7,301 bases of DNA from Acidobacteriaceae bacterium (GTDB lineage: Bacteria; Acidobacteriota; Terriglobia; Terriglobales; Acidobacteriaceae): the NCBI GenBank assembly GCA_003164255.1, contig PLST01000563.1, positions 1,592 through 8,892 on the forward strand. The letters run 5' to 3'. The translations under genes and the position numbers were made by a program. Positions 1-5,744 of the stretch are shown here, in pieces (position 1 is the first letter of the stretch; each line of letters starts with the position of its first letter). Under the pieces are notes generated by a model. The model searched no databases, was not told the DNA's origin, and saw only the letters and a program-made list of their open reading frames with translations.

Positions 1-47
1 GTTTCAATTGTGTCGTACGCAACGCTGCCTACTACGGTGATTGCCAT
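1..47 (-). CDS. PfkB-family carbohydrate/nucleoside kinase, N-terminus only
   Basis: Only the first 15 codons are in the window; the gene continues past the left edge. They read MAITVVGSVAYDTIE, the first beta strand and Gly-Ser turn that open PfkB/ribokinase-type kinases (pattern V-V-G-S-x-x-x-D), where the Asp normally contacts the sugar. An AGGAG Shine-Dalgarno lies four bases before the ATG (complement of 52-56). It follows mtnP on the same strand after 58 bases, so co-transcription is likely. By context it could phosphorylate a nucleoside or sugar from the salvage step catalysed by MtnP, for example adenosine or a ribose derivative, but substrate cannot be read from 15 residues. The family call rests on the short N-terminal motif and the neighbour. 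Confidence 0.6.
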   Translation of the reverse strand, partial: MAITVVGSVAYDTIE

Positions 48-67
48 AATTCTCCTGTGTCGGGAAA

Positions 68-98
68 TGAAACCTCAGGGCTAAAGCCGCGCCCCTTC
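68..98. repeat. Possible degenerate interspersed repeat between mtnP and the kinase gene
   Basis: The short gap after mtnP contains CCTCAGGGCTAAAGCC followed by GCGCCCCTTC. It resembles the imperfect palindromic CAGGGGCTAAAGCCCC type of intergenic repeat that I associate with Acidobacteriota genomes, here with an interrupted right arm. It has no T-tract on the minus strand that would make it an obvious Rho-independent terminator. Assignment is from memory of the pattern, without a genome to count copies in. Confidence 0.25.
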
Positions 99-105
99 AA
101 AAAAC

Positions 106-972
106 CTACCAGCCAAGATACTTGCCGAAGAGCAGCTTGAGCTTTTCTTTTGCCGCCGCGGGAATCGCATCGGGTTGGGTGAGCACGGCGAACCTCGCTG
201 CCGAGGCACAGGCGCATGTCCGCTCTTTGGGCATGGCGGCTACAGCCGCTTTAACCACCCTTGCCGCGTTGTCCGCATTCTTGTGCAGCACGGCCACAAT
301 CTCTTCGATGGTCACTGAATCGTGGCCTTCGCGCCAGCAATCGTAGTCGGTGACCATGGCCACGGTGGCGTAGCAGATTTCAGCTTCGCGGGCCAGCTTG
401 GCCTCCTGCAGATTGGTCATGCCGATGACGTCGGCGCCCCAGCTGCGATAAAGGTGGGACTCGGCCTTGGTGGAGAATTGCGGACCTTCCATGCACACGT
501 AGGTTCCGCCGAGCTTGCCAACAACGCCGACCGCCGCACAGGCGTCGTAGGCGGCTTTCGCGACAGTGGCGCACACCGGATCGCCAAAGGCTACGTGGCC
601 CACAATGCCTTCGCCGAAGAACGTGGAGATGCGATGAAAGGTGCGGTCGATGAACTGGTCGGGCATGACAAAGTCGGTTGGCTTGTGCTCTTCCTTGAGC
701 GAGCCGACGGCGGAGACGGACAGAATGCGCTCGACGCCGAGTTTTTTGAATGCGTAGATGTTGGCGCGGAAGTTCAGCTCAGAGGGCAGAATGCGATGGC
801 CGCGACCGTGACGAGCGAGGAAGGCCACTTTGCGGCCTTCGAGGTCGCCGAGGACAAACGGGTCCGACGGCTCGCCGAACGGCGTCTCAACACATACTTC
901 GCGCACATTTGTGAATCCGGGCATGGTGTAAAGTCCGCTGCCGCCAATAATGCCAATTTCTGCCTCAGCCAA
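106..972 (-). CDS. mtnP: S-methyl-5'-thioadenosine phosphorylase
   Basis: Cytoplasmic enzyme that splits 5'-methylthioadenosine with phosphate into adenine and 5-methylthioribose-1-phosphate, the first step of methionine and adenine salvage after polyamine synthesis. The 288-residue protein shows the purine nucleoside phosphorylase fold throughout: the phosphate loop IGIIGGSGLY (residues 6-15), LARHGRGH (52-59) with the phosphate-binding Arg-His pair, a DQFIDRT segment (105-111), MEGPQFST (161-168), GMTN (184-187) and TDYDCW (208-213). The two Asp of that last motif select adenine over guanine or hypoxanthine and argue for MTAP rather than a 6-oxopurine phosphorylase. The start is chosen as TTG at 972 because GAGG sits eight bases upstream (complement of 981-984). 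An in-frame TTG at 996 would add eight residues, LEKEERT-like, that contain this Shine-Dalgarno. Length is close to human MTAP plus a short C-terminal tail. It lies about 110 bases after the peptidase gene and 58 before a PfkB-type kinase. Confidence 0.95.
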   Translation of the reverse strand: MAEAEIGIIGGSGLYTMPGFTNVREVCVETPFGEPSDPFVLGDLEGRKVAFLARHGRGHRILPSELNFRANIYAFKKLGVERILSVSAVGSLKEEHKPTDFVMPDQFIDRTFHRISTFFGEGIVGHVAFGDPVCATVAKAAYDACAAVGVVGKLGGTYVCMEGPQFSTKAESHLYRSWGADVIGMTNLQEAKLAREAEICYATVAMVTDYDCWREGHDSVTIEEIVAVLHKNADNAARVVKAAVAAMPKERTCACASAARFAVLTQPDAIPAAAKEKLKLLFGKYLGW

Positions 973-1000
973 GGTTCGTTCCTCTTTCTCAAGCAAGCTT

Positions 1001-1028
1001 TCAGCCTTCAGCTATCAGCTCGCAGCTC
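1001..1028. repeat. Heptanucleotide tandem repeat, four units
   Basis: Four consecutive 7-base units read TCAGCCT, TCAGCTA, TCAGCTC and GCAGCTC (on the coding strand of mtnP, GAGCTGA-like). The array lies in the gap between the peptidase stop and the mtnP start, about 17 bases upstream of the mtnP Shine-Dalgarno, so unit gain or loss would change the spacing of anything upstream of that gene. A second, unrelated 7-base array occurs at 5034-5060. Confidence 0.7.
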
Positions 1029-1084
1029 TTGCTTCATGCAACCAACCAGCTACCGGACAAGGGGCTGGTCAGCCGCTACGTTGT

Positions 1085-2071
1085 TCACCGCTGATCGATC
1101 AGCCGGATGGTTTCCATGAAGACGTCGCCGTCGATGGTCAGGCTGCGGGCGCTGACTTTGTCCATGGTGTCCTGGGCGGTGTGGTGATAACTGTTGTTGG
1201 GCCCGTAATCGAGGTCGATGATGTCGATGGAGGGCACGCCGCGCTCGACAAAGGGCAGGTGATCGTCTTCAACCGCCATCTCGCGCTGGAAGAAGTAGCG
1301 GTCGTAGCCGAACTTGTGAGCGGCCTGACCGACCAGCGAGACCAACCATGCGGTTGAATTCGATTCGCGCTGAATGTCAAGGTCCTTGTCGCCGATCATG
1401 TCGGCAAGCATAAAGGCCTTGATCTGGCCGAGGGTTCCGTCGCGTCCCCAGCGGGCCGCAAGGTGACGGCTGCCATAGGTTGAATCAGAGCGCGACCAGG
1501 CGTTGATGGCTTCTTCGCCGTCGAAGAAGACGAGCCAGACGGAGTAGCCGTCGAGCTTTTTTCCGCCGGCAGTGTCAGCGTGGAGGCGATCGCCGATGGC
1601 CATCAGGAGGCCGGTGGTGGCGGCTCCGTCGTTTGCGCCCACGAATCCGATGTTGCGGAGCGGATAGTTGGTTTCGTAGTGGGTGCCGAGCAGGATGACG
1701 CCGGTTTTTTTGCCGGGGTAGCGCACGATAAAGTTGCACATTGGGACCGGGCCAATGGGCGTGTCGGCAGTGAAGGTGTCCTGCTCAAGCTGGTCGTGGT
1801 TGCCGAGGAAGTGGCTGCGCAGAAATTCTTCGGCCTTGATGTGGCCGGGGCCGGTGGGCCAGCGCGGGCCGATGGCGACGAACTGGCGGGCGTAGTCGAG
1901 GGCGTGTGCGCCATCAAAGCGCTGCTGCGCGGGAGCGGGGAGTGTCGCAGAGAGTAGAAGGACGGTGGTGACTATGAACCCCGGTCCCCAATTGCGAGGG
2001 ATCTCCACCCCGCGGACGAAGACCTGTCCGCGGGGACCCCGGACCCGGGGCACCCATGAGAAGAAGATCAT
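1085..2071 (-). CDS. Secreted M28-family zinc metallopeptidase, glutaminyl-peptide cyclotransferase-like
   Basis: A 328-residue exported protein of the M28/glutaminyl cyclase fold. Visible blocks, in order: GTHYET (129-134), FVGANDGA (143-150) with the zinc-ligand Asp148, FFDGEEA (182-188) with the Glu186/Glu187 pair, DSTYGSRHLAA (196-206), LADMIGD (222-228) with Asp224, EDDHLPFVERGVPSIDIID (268-286) and HHTAQD (296-301) with a C-terminal zinc His. The DSxYGSRHLA and DDHxPFxxRGVP blocks match animal and bacterial glutaminyl cyclases more closely than generic aminopeptidases. It may therefore form pyroglutamate at protein N-termini, or be an aminopeptidase. A hydrophobic segment FIVTTVLLLSATLPAPA (32-48) followed by QQ suggests a Sec signal peptide; no twin-arginine motif is seen. 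The ATG at 2071 overlaps the tatC stop in an ATGA and has AAGGAG eight bases upstream. Residues 5-28 before the hydrophobic core are encoded by a hairpin repeat and are unusual. An in-frame GTG at 2008 would give a more standard signal peptide but has no good ribosome site. Confidence 0.88.
   Translation of the reverse strand: MIFFSWVPRVRGPRGQVFVRGVEIPRNWGPGFIVTTVLLLSATLPAPAQQRFDGAHALDYARQFVAIGPRWPTGPGHIKAEEFLRSHFLGNHDQLEQDTFTADTPIGPVPMCNFIVRYPGKKTGVILLGTHYETNYPLRNIGFVGANDGAATTGLLMAIGDRLHADTAGGKKLDGYSVWLVFFDGEEAINAWSRSDSTYGSRHLAARWGRDGTLGQIKAFMLADMIGDKDLDIQRESNSTAWLVSLVGQAAHKFGYDRYFFQREMAVEDDHLPFVERGVPSIDIIDLDYGPNNSYHHTAQDTMDKVSARSLTIDGDVFMETIRLIDQR
1983..2050. repeat. Hairpin-forming palindromic repeat inside the 5' end of the peptidase gene
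   Basis: CCCCGCGGAC (2008-2017) and GTCCGCGGGG (2026-2035) form a perfect 10-bp inverted repeat around an 8-base loop. Next to it, CCCCGG-AC-CCGGGG (2037-2050) is a second palindrome, and GGTCCCC (1983-1989) can pair with GGGGACC (2032-2038). The block resembles the intergenic hairpin repeats of Acidobacteriota flanked by GGGTGCCCC-type sequence, here translated as residues roughly 5-28 of the peptidase. The arms are read directly; the family assignment is from memory. Confidence 0.6.
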
Positions 2072-2901
2072 TGCGCGCTCTCCTTCGCCTTCCTGGCTTC
2101 CGCTTTGACCTTTCTGGCTTCCTCTTTGGCCTTGCGCCTGTCGGGATGCACCCACCAGGCCACGCCGATGCCCAGGACGTAAAGCGAAAGCATGGGAACC
2201 GCATAGAAGCACATCGTACTTGGATCGGGGCTGGGACAGATAATCGCGGCCACCAGGAACACAGCCAGGATCGCGTAGCGAATGTTCTTCCACAAAAAGC
2301 GCGGGCTCACGATGCCGAACAGGGCCAGGAAAAAGATGAGGATCGGCAACTCGAAGCTGACGCCAAGGCCGAGAATGATCGACAGAAAGAATCCCGTGTA
2401 CTCCTCAATCGTGACAATGGGGTTGAATTTGCTGCCGAACCCAATGATCAGGATCTTGAGCGCTCCGGGCAGCACAAAGAAGTATCCAAAGGCTGCGCCA
2501 ATGAGAAACAACCCAACCGTGGCCGACATGAAGGGGATGACAAAGCGCTTCTCCTTCTGGTAGAGTCCCGGCGCAATGAACAGCCACACCTGGTAAAGAA
2601 TGAAAGGCGAGGCCAGAATCGCTCCCCCGATCAGCGCCACCTGCAGGTAGAGGTTCAAGGGATCCATGGGGTGCGTGTAATTCAGCTTGATGTGCAGATG
2701 ATCGAGCGGAGCCTGCACAAAACCGTAGAGCTTTTCGTGGAAGAAGTAGGCTACGAAGAAGCCGATGGCGAGATAGATGGCGGAGTGGACAATGCGCTTG
2801 CGCAGTTCCTCCAGATGCTCCATCAAGCTCATGCCGGGCAGATCGGCGCGCTGCGTGACTGCTTCTCTTGCCTTGCTGATTGCGTCTCCGGGATCAACCA
2901 T
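2068..2901 (-). CDS. tatC: Sec-independent protein translocase subunit TatC
   Basis: Core receptor of the twin-arginine translocase, an inner-membrane protein that recognises RR signal peptides and recruits TatA/TatB. The 277-residue product has the family hallmarks: the N-terminal cytoplasmic signature SLMEHLEELRKRI (25-37), the loop ASPFILYQVWLFIAPGLYQKEKR split over 97-119 with the conserved Glu117, and GVSFELP (180-186) with the intramembrane Glu184. Six hydrophobic segments lie near 38-55, 86-108, 121-146, 168-195, 205-222 and 230-250. The C-terminus (about 252-277) is a K/A/E/R-rich, probably helical cytoplasmic tail that is longer and more basic than in many TatC proteins. The ATG at 2901 has GGAG ten bases upstream and overlaps the tatA/B-like stop by eight bases; the 3' end overlaps the peptidase ATG by four. 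Tight coupling is therefore likely. Confidence 0.97.
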   Translation of the reverse strand: MVDPGDAISKAREAVTQRADLPGMSLMEHLEELRKRIVHSAIYLAIGFFVAYFFHEKLYGFVQAPLDHLHIKLNYTHPMDPLNLYLQVALIGGAILASPFILYQVWLFIAPGLYQKEKRFVIPFMSATVGLFLIGAAFGYFFVLPGALKILIIGFGSKFNPIVTIEEYTGFFLSIILGLGVSFELPILIFFLALFGIVSPRFLWKNIRYAILAVFLVAAIICPSPDPSTMCFYAVPMLSLYVLGIGVAWWVHPDRRKAKEEARKVKAEARKAKESAQ

Positions 2902-3484
2902 TGTGGGCCGGCTCCGTCGTACTGTTCGTGACCTCTGCGGCGTTTTCTATGGGAGCGGATTCATTCGCGGCCGGAATCTGTTCGGCAACTGCCACGGATG
3001 CGGCAGACGGCGCCTCTTCGACCACTTCGGTTGGCGTATCGGGCTGGGTATCGGGCTCGGACTTGGCCGCGGGGACCGGCTCGCCGGTGGAGGGAGGCTT
3101 GATTGTAGGAACTTCAGAGGCGGCGTTGGCCCGGGCCTCAGCAACTTCGTCGTAGGTGCTGCCGTAGGGATGGGTCGTTTCGGTGGCCGGAGTCTCGGTT
3201 GCGGCGCCGGCTTCAATCTGCGCCGGCGGATTGGCTGCTAGTTGCCGCTGACGCTCCTCTTCTTCCTTCTTGCGCCGGTCGGCCTCCTCGGCGTTGCGCA
3301 ACTCCTCTTCCATCTGAAATTTGAAGTCGTTCGAGGCCTTGCGGAACTCGTACATCAGCTTGCCGATCTGGCGTCCGATTTGGGGCAGGCGCCTCGGTCC
3401 AAAAACGACCAGCGCCATCACCATCAGGATGAGCGAATCGGCCATGCCAAGATTGGCAACCTCGATTGTTGGTGGAATAACCAT
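2894..3484 (-). CDS. tatA/tatB: Twin-arginine translocase TatA/TatB family subunit
   Basis: Membrane-anchored Tat component that forms the translocation site with TatC. From the ATG at 3484 the product has 196 residues: a transmembrane segment (about 13-29, NLGMADSLILMVMALVVFGP), the FGPRRLP hinge (28-34), an amphipathic helix IGRQIGKLMYEFRKASNDF (36-54), a highly charged E/R/K coiled-coil-like stretch (58-82) and a long, low-complexity A/P/E/T-rich tail. The GP hinge and length favour TatB, but the window has no separate TatA. Aligning the hinge with E. coli TatA/TatB puts Asp16 where they carry Gln8/Glu8, so a start at the ATG at 3445 would leave too few residues before the membrane segment; hence 3484. 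A GTG at 3520 would add 12 residues. None of the three has a strong Shine-Dalgarno. It is the first gene of the minus-strand cluster and overlaps tatC by eight bases. Confidence 0.9.
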   Translation of the reverse strand: MVIPPTIEVANLGMADSLILMVMALVVFGPRRLPQIGRQIGKLMYEFRKASNDFKFQMEEELRNAEEADRRKKEEEERQRQLAANPPAQIEAGAATETPATETTHPYGSTYDEVAEARANAASEVPTIKPPSTGEPVPAAKSEPDTQPDTPTEVVEEAPSAASVAVAEQIPAANESAPIENAAEVTNSTTEPAHNG

Positions 3485-3725
3485 GAAGGACCATGATACC
3501 TGCCCGCGCGCGACGCTCACAAACTGCTATCGGACAGAATCCGGGCTGGATGGGGCCGGGATGACTGGGCCGGAATGGATGAATCGAGGCCCGGGGAGGC
3601 AATCAGAAGCGGGACACGGCACGCGGAGTGTTGGAAACGCGTTAAAATAAGGTGGAATGGTGCAGTGAGAGGGCGAGGCTTTTCCAGCTATCCGACCACT
3701 GAAATCTGCGCCCATTCATATAAAA
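3485..3725. other. Divergent intergenic region between tatA/B-like gene and nadA leader
   Basis: About 240 bases with no convincing gene. It must hold the promoters for both directions. A/T-rich patches that could serve as -10 elements are TTAAAATAA (3642-3650) and TATAAA (3719-3724). Neither has a good TTGACA-like partner at 16-18 bases. The latter would place a transcript start near 3730, right at the edge of the riboswitch. No repeat or structured RNA stands out before 3726. Confidence 0.4.
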
Positions 3726-3872
3726 GGGCGGCAACAACCCCGTGGATGGGGAACCGTTGAATGAGTAGGCCAAAGTGCCGATAACTTCATTGGGTTCAGT
3801 GCATCCGCTGCAGCCTGTGTGCTTTCAACAACCCCGCCCGCTGTCCCACGAGGGATGAGCCGGGCTGAAGGC
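3726..3872 (+). promoter_or_regulatory. NAD+-I (nadA motif) riboswitch, tandem domains
   Basis: Cis-acting leader expected to bind NAD+ (through its ADP part) and lower NadA production. The 11-base core CAACAACCCCG occurs twice, at 3732-3742 and 3826-3836, and each copy is followed by ATGAG at exactly the same offset (3761-3765 and 3855-3859), so the region is two related domains. Domain 2 folds cleanly: P1 GCUUUC (3821-3826) with GAAGGC (3867-3872), P2 GCCCG (3836-3840) with CGGGC (3861-3865), P3 UCCC-ACGA-GGGA (3844-3855). Domain 1 has P1 CGGC/GCCG (3729-3732 with 3777-3780) and a GAUGG-GGAA-CCGUU hairpin (3745-3758); its P2 is less clear. A linker hairpin CAGUG-CAUC-CGCUG spans 3797-3810. 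The only purine-rich ribosome site, AAGGCGG at 3868-3874, is partly inside P1 of domain 2, eight to ten bases before the GTG start, which suggests translational control. The core and the position directly before nadA match the published acidobacterial class. Confidence 0.88.
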
Positions 3873-3880
3873 GGAATAGA

Positions 3881-5029
3881 GTGACCCTGATCCTTGACGC
3901 AGAGACGGCGGCCTCGCCGCAGGTTGCGGACGTTTGCAGCCTTGAGAACTACCTGGCGCTGCCAGACCACTCGATGGATGAACGCATCAGCCGAGCGCGC
4001 GCGAAGCTGGGCTCAACGGCCATCGTTCTAGGCCACCACTACCAGCGCGACGAAGTGATCCGCTATGCGGACGCGACCGGCGACAGCTACAAGCTGTCGA
4101 AGATCGCGGCAGAGACCGATGCGCGGTACATCCTTTTCTGTGGCGTTCACTTTATGGCCGAAAGTGCCGATGTGCTCGGCAGGGATGGCCAACAGGTAAT
4201 ATTGCCTGACTTGAATGCAGGCTGTTCGATGGCCGATATGGCCGAGATTTCGCAGGTGGAAGACTGCTGGGATGCGCTCGAGCGGCTGGGTCTGGCCGGG
4301 GAAACGATCCCGTTGACTTATATGAATTCGACTGCGGCGATCAAAGCCTTTTGCGGCGAGCGCGGAGGGTTGGTGTGCACGTCGTCGAATGCGCGAGGCG
4401 CCTTCGAGTGGGCCTTTGCGCGGGGCAAGCGCATCCTGTTTCTGCCGGACCAGCACTTGGGGCGGAACACAGGGTATTCGATGTGGATTCCGCTGGACGA
4501 GATGGCTGTGTGGGATCCGTGGGCAGTGCAACTCGGCACAAATGTTGGCGGGCAGACGAAGGAGAATCTGTCCAGGGCGCGGGTGATTCTGTGGAAGGGG
4601 CATTGCGCCGTGCATCAGCGCTTTCTGCCGGGCCACGTGGACACGGTGCGCGCCAAGTATCCAGGCATCCAGGTGATTGTGCATCCCGAGTGCCGCTGGG
4701 AAGTTTGCCAGAAGGCCGATGCACTGGGTTCGACGGAGCGGCTGATTGCCCTGGTGGAACAGGCGCCGGCGGGTTCGATGTTTGCCGTGGGCACCGAGAT
4801 TCACCTGGTCAACCGACTGGCCCGCCGTTTCGGCCCGGAAGGCAAGAAGATCATCACACTGGACGATACCGGCTGCCTGTGCACCACGATGTACCGCATC
4901 AGTCCGCAGCACCTGGCGTGGGCTCTTGAAAATCTTGTGGAGGGCCGCGTGGTGAACCGCATCCAGGTGGTTGCCAGCGTGAAGCAGTGGGCGCGCGTGG
5001 CGCTGGATCGGATGCTTGAAGTGGGGTAA
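3881..5029 (+). CDS. nadA: Quinolinate synthase NadA
   Basis: Cytoplasmic [4Fe-4S] enzyme that condenses iminoaspartate with dihydroxyacetone phosphate to quinolinate in de novo NAD synthesis. The 382-residue protein shows the three-fold repeated NadA architecture: GHHYQ (51-55), GDSYKLSK (67-74), FCGVHFMAE (86-94), LNAGCSMADM (111-120), YMNSTAAIKA (147-156), TSSNA (167-171), FLPDQHLGRNT (187-197), KGHCAVHQRF (239-248), HPEC (268-271), GTEIHLVNRL (304-313) and DDTGCLC (328-334). By motif order and spacing compared with the Bacillus subtilis enzyme, Cys115, Cys242 and Cys332 should hold the cluster. Length is typical of the longer Bacillus-type form. The GTG at 3881 is preferred because it directly follows the riboswitch and its ribosome site. 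The partner gene nadB is not in the window, so iminoaspartate must come from an enzyme encoded elsewhere. Confidence 0.97.
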   Translation: MTLILDAETAASPQVADVCSLENYLALPDHSMDERISRARAKLGSTAIVLGHHYQRDEVIRYADATGDSYKLSKIAAETDARYILFCGVHFMAESADVLGRDGQQVILPDLNAGCSMADMAEISQVEDCWDALERLGLAGETIPLTYMNSTAAIKAFCGERGGLVCTSSNARGAFEWAFARGKRILFLPDQHLGRNTGYSMWIPLDEMAVWDPWAVQLGTNVGGQTKENLSRARVILWKGHCAVHQRFLPGHVDTVRAKYPGIQVIVHPECRWEVCQKADALGSTERLIALVEQAPAGSMFAVGTEIHLVNRLARRFGPEGKKIITLDDTGCLCTTMYRISPQHLAWALENLVEGRVVNRIQVVASVKQWARVALDRMLEVG

Positions 5030-5033
5030 AGCA

Positions 5034-5060
5034 GGGAATAGGGAATAGGGAATAGGGAAC
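5034..5060. repeat. Heptanucleotide tandem repeat GGGAATA, nearly four units
   Basis: Three perfect GGGAATA units (5034-5054) are followed by a partial GGGAAC (5055-5060), starting four bases after the nadA stop codon. Such 7-base arrays are scattered through acidobacterial and some cyanobacterial intergenic DNA in my recollection. Copy number is prone to slippage. No coding role is likely. Confidence 0.85.
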
Positions 5061-5100
5061 AGCCAAAGCTTGGCTGCACCTCTTTCTTCTGCGAATGTTG

Positions 5101-5122
5101 AATGTGCAAGAACGTGCACATT
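5101..5122. repeat. Perfect 8-bp inverted repeat downstream of nadA
   Basis: AATGTGCA (5101-5108) and TGCACATT (5115-5122) flank a 6-base loop AGAACG. With one bulged base the stem could extend by TTG (5098-5100) and CAA (5124-5126). It could be a Rho-independent-like 3' hairpin of the nadA transcript, though no T-tract follows, or a protein-binding palindrome. Function is not shown by the sequence. Confidence 0.5.
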
Positions 5123-5153
5123 GCAAGCGAGGTACGGGCCGGACTCACAACTT

Positions 5154-5183
5154 GACGAAATCATCCGGTGATTCGATTTCGTC
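5154..5183. promoter_or_regulatory. Nested inverted repeat upstream of the DUF2203 gene
   Basis: GACGAAATC (5154-5162) and GATTTCGTC (5175-5183) are perfect 9-bp arms around 12 bases. An alternative smaller palindrome, AATCA-TCCGG-TGATT (5159-5173), shares bases with both sides, so two mutually exclusive hairpins are possible. A TTGACG hexamer (5152-5157) overlaps the left arm and could be a -35 element, but no good -10 lies 16-18 bases away. Its position 27 bases before the ATG at 5210 fits an operator or an RNA switch controlling that gene. Confidence 0.45.
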
Positions 5184-5209
5184 GTATCCTATAGACAGGC
5201 ATCTGAGTC

Positions 5210-5650
5210 ATGAAGACCTTTACGATCGACGAAGCGCAATCCCTGCTTCCTGTTCTTGAATCGCTGCTAAAGCGGGCAAATGAAGGCAAGCAGGCCGCGG
5301 AGCAGGTTGAAGCCGGGCTGAGCGAACTGGCGCGGCGGATTTACCTCTCCGGCGGCATGAAGGTGGATACCGCGAGCGTGGCCAGGCAGCGCGCGGAGCT
5401 CGAAGAACATCTCAAGCTGGCGCGAGAGAGCGTGGCTGAGATCGACGCCATCGGCGTGCAGGTGAAGGATCTCGAAGCCGGACTGCTCGATTTCCCGTGC
5501 CGGCTCGACGACCAGGTTGTGTTGCTGTGCTGGCGGATGGGCGAGACCTCGATTGAGCATTGGCACACGGTTGAGGCGGGATTCAAGGGACGGCAACCGC
5601 TGGACGAACGCTTTCGGCGCCGCTCCGCATCAGGCAACAAGCCGAACTGA
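5210..5650 (+). CDS. DUF2203 family protein, function unknown
   Basis: Small soluble protein of 146 residues that I recognise as DUF2203 from the opening FTIDEAQSLLPVL (4-16) and the conserved C-terminal block: VQVKDLEAGLLDFP (83-96), VLLCWRMGE (104-112), HWHTVEAGFKGRQPL (117-131). The N-terminal two thirds (about 15-80) are strongly helical and coiled-coil-like, rich in E, A, L, K and R. No signal peptide or membrane segment is present. The biochemical role of this family is unknown to me. The start ATG has a weak GACAGG ribosome site ten bases upstream; no better in-frame start is visible. The last eight residues after the conserved block are basic and probably disordered. It is separated from nadA by 180 bases with two inverted repeats and from the next gene by 94, so an operon with either is uncertain. 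Confidence 0.9.
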   Translation: MKTFTIDEAQSLLPVLESLLKRANEGKQAAEQVEAGLSELARRIYLSGGMKVDTASVARQRAELEEHLKLARESVAEIDAIGVQVKDLEAGLLDFPCRLDDQVVLLCWRMGETSIEHWHTVEAGFKGRQPLDERFRRRSASGNKPN

Positions 5651-5744
5651 GCCCGCGCGCCGCTCTGACTGCGCTGGCTTTCGGCCGGGACAGAGAAAAC
5701 CCAAGATCAAGAACCGAAATCCCACGAATCAAGAACGAGGATTC

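Noticed and set aside
322..1119. Long plus-strand open frame of 265 codons opposite mtnP
   Set aside because: It is antisense to a gene with complete MTAP motifs, runs into the heptamer repeat, and its translation shows no recognisable domain.
2072..2293. In-frame upstream extension of the M28 peptidase within tatC
   Set aside because: It would add about 74 residues antagonistic to a signal peptide and overlap tatC fully. The ATGA overlap start at 2071 has a good ribosome site.
4028..5164. Long minus-strand open frame of 378 codons opposite nadA
   Set aside because: Antisense to a clearly recognised gene in GC-rich DNA. Its composition (His/Arg/Pro-rich) is that of a shadow frame, and its start lies in the repeat-containing gap.
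5706..5736. Direct repeat ATCAAGAAC (5706-5714 and 5728-5736) before the OCD-family gene
   Set aside because: Nine bases in A-rich leader sequence could easily recur by chance. No dyad or further copy supports a site.
5517..5744. Upstream extension of the OCD-family gene
   Set aside because: This part is out of frame within the DUF2203 gene. The ATG at 5745 aligns with the usual family N-terminus (MFLTEADV).
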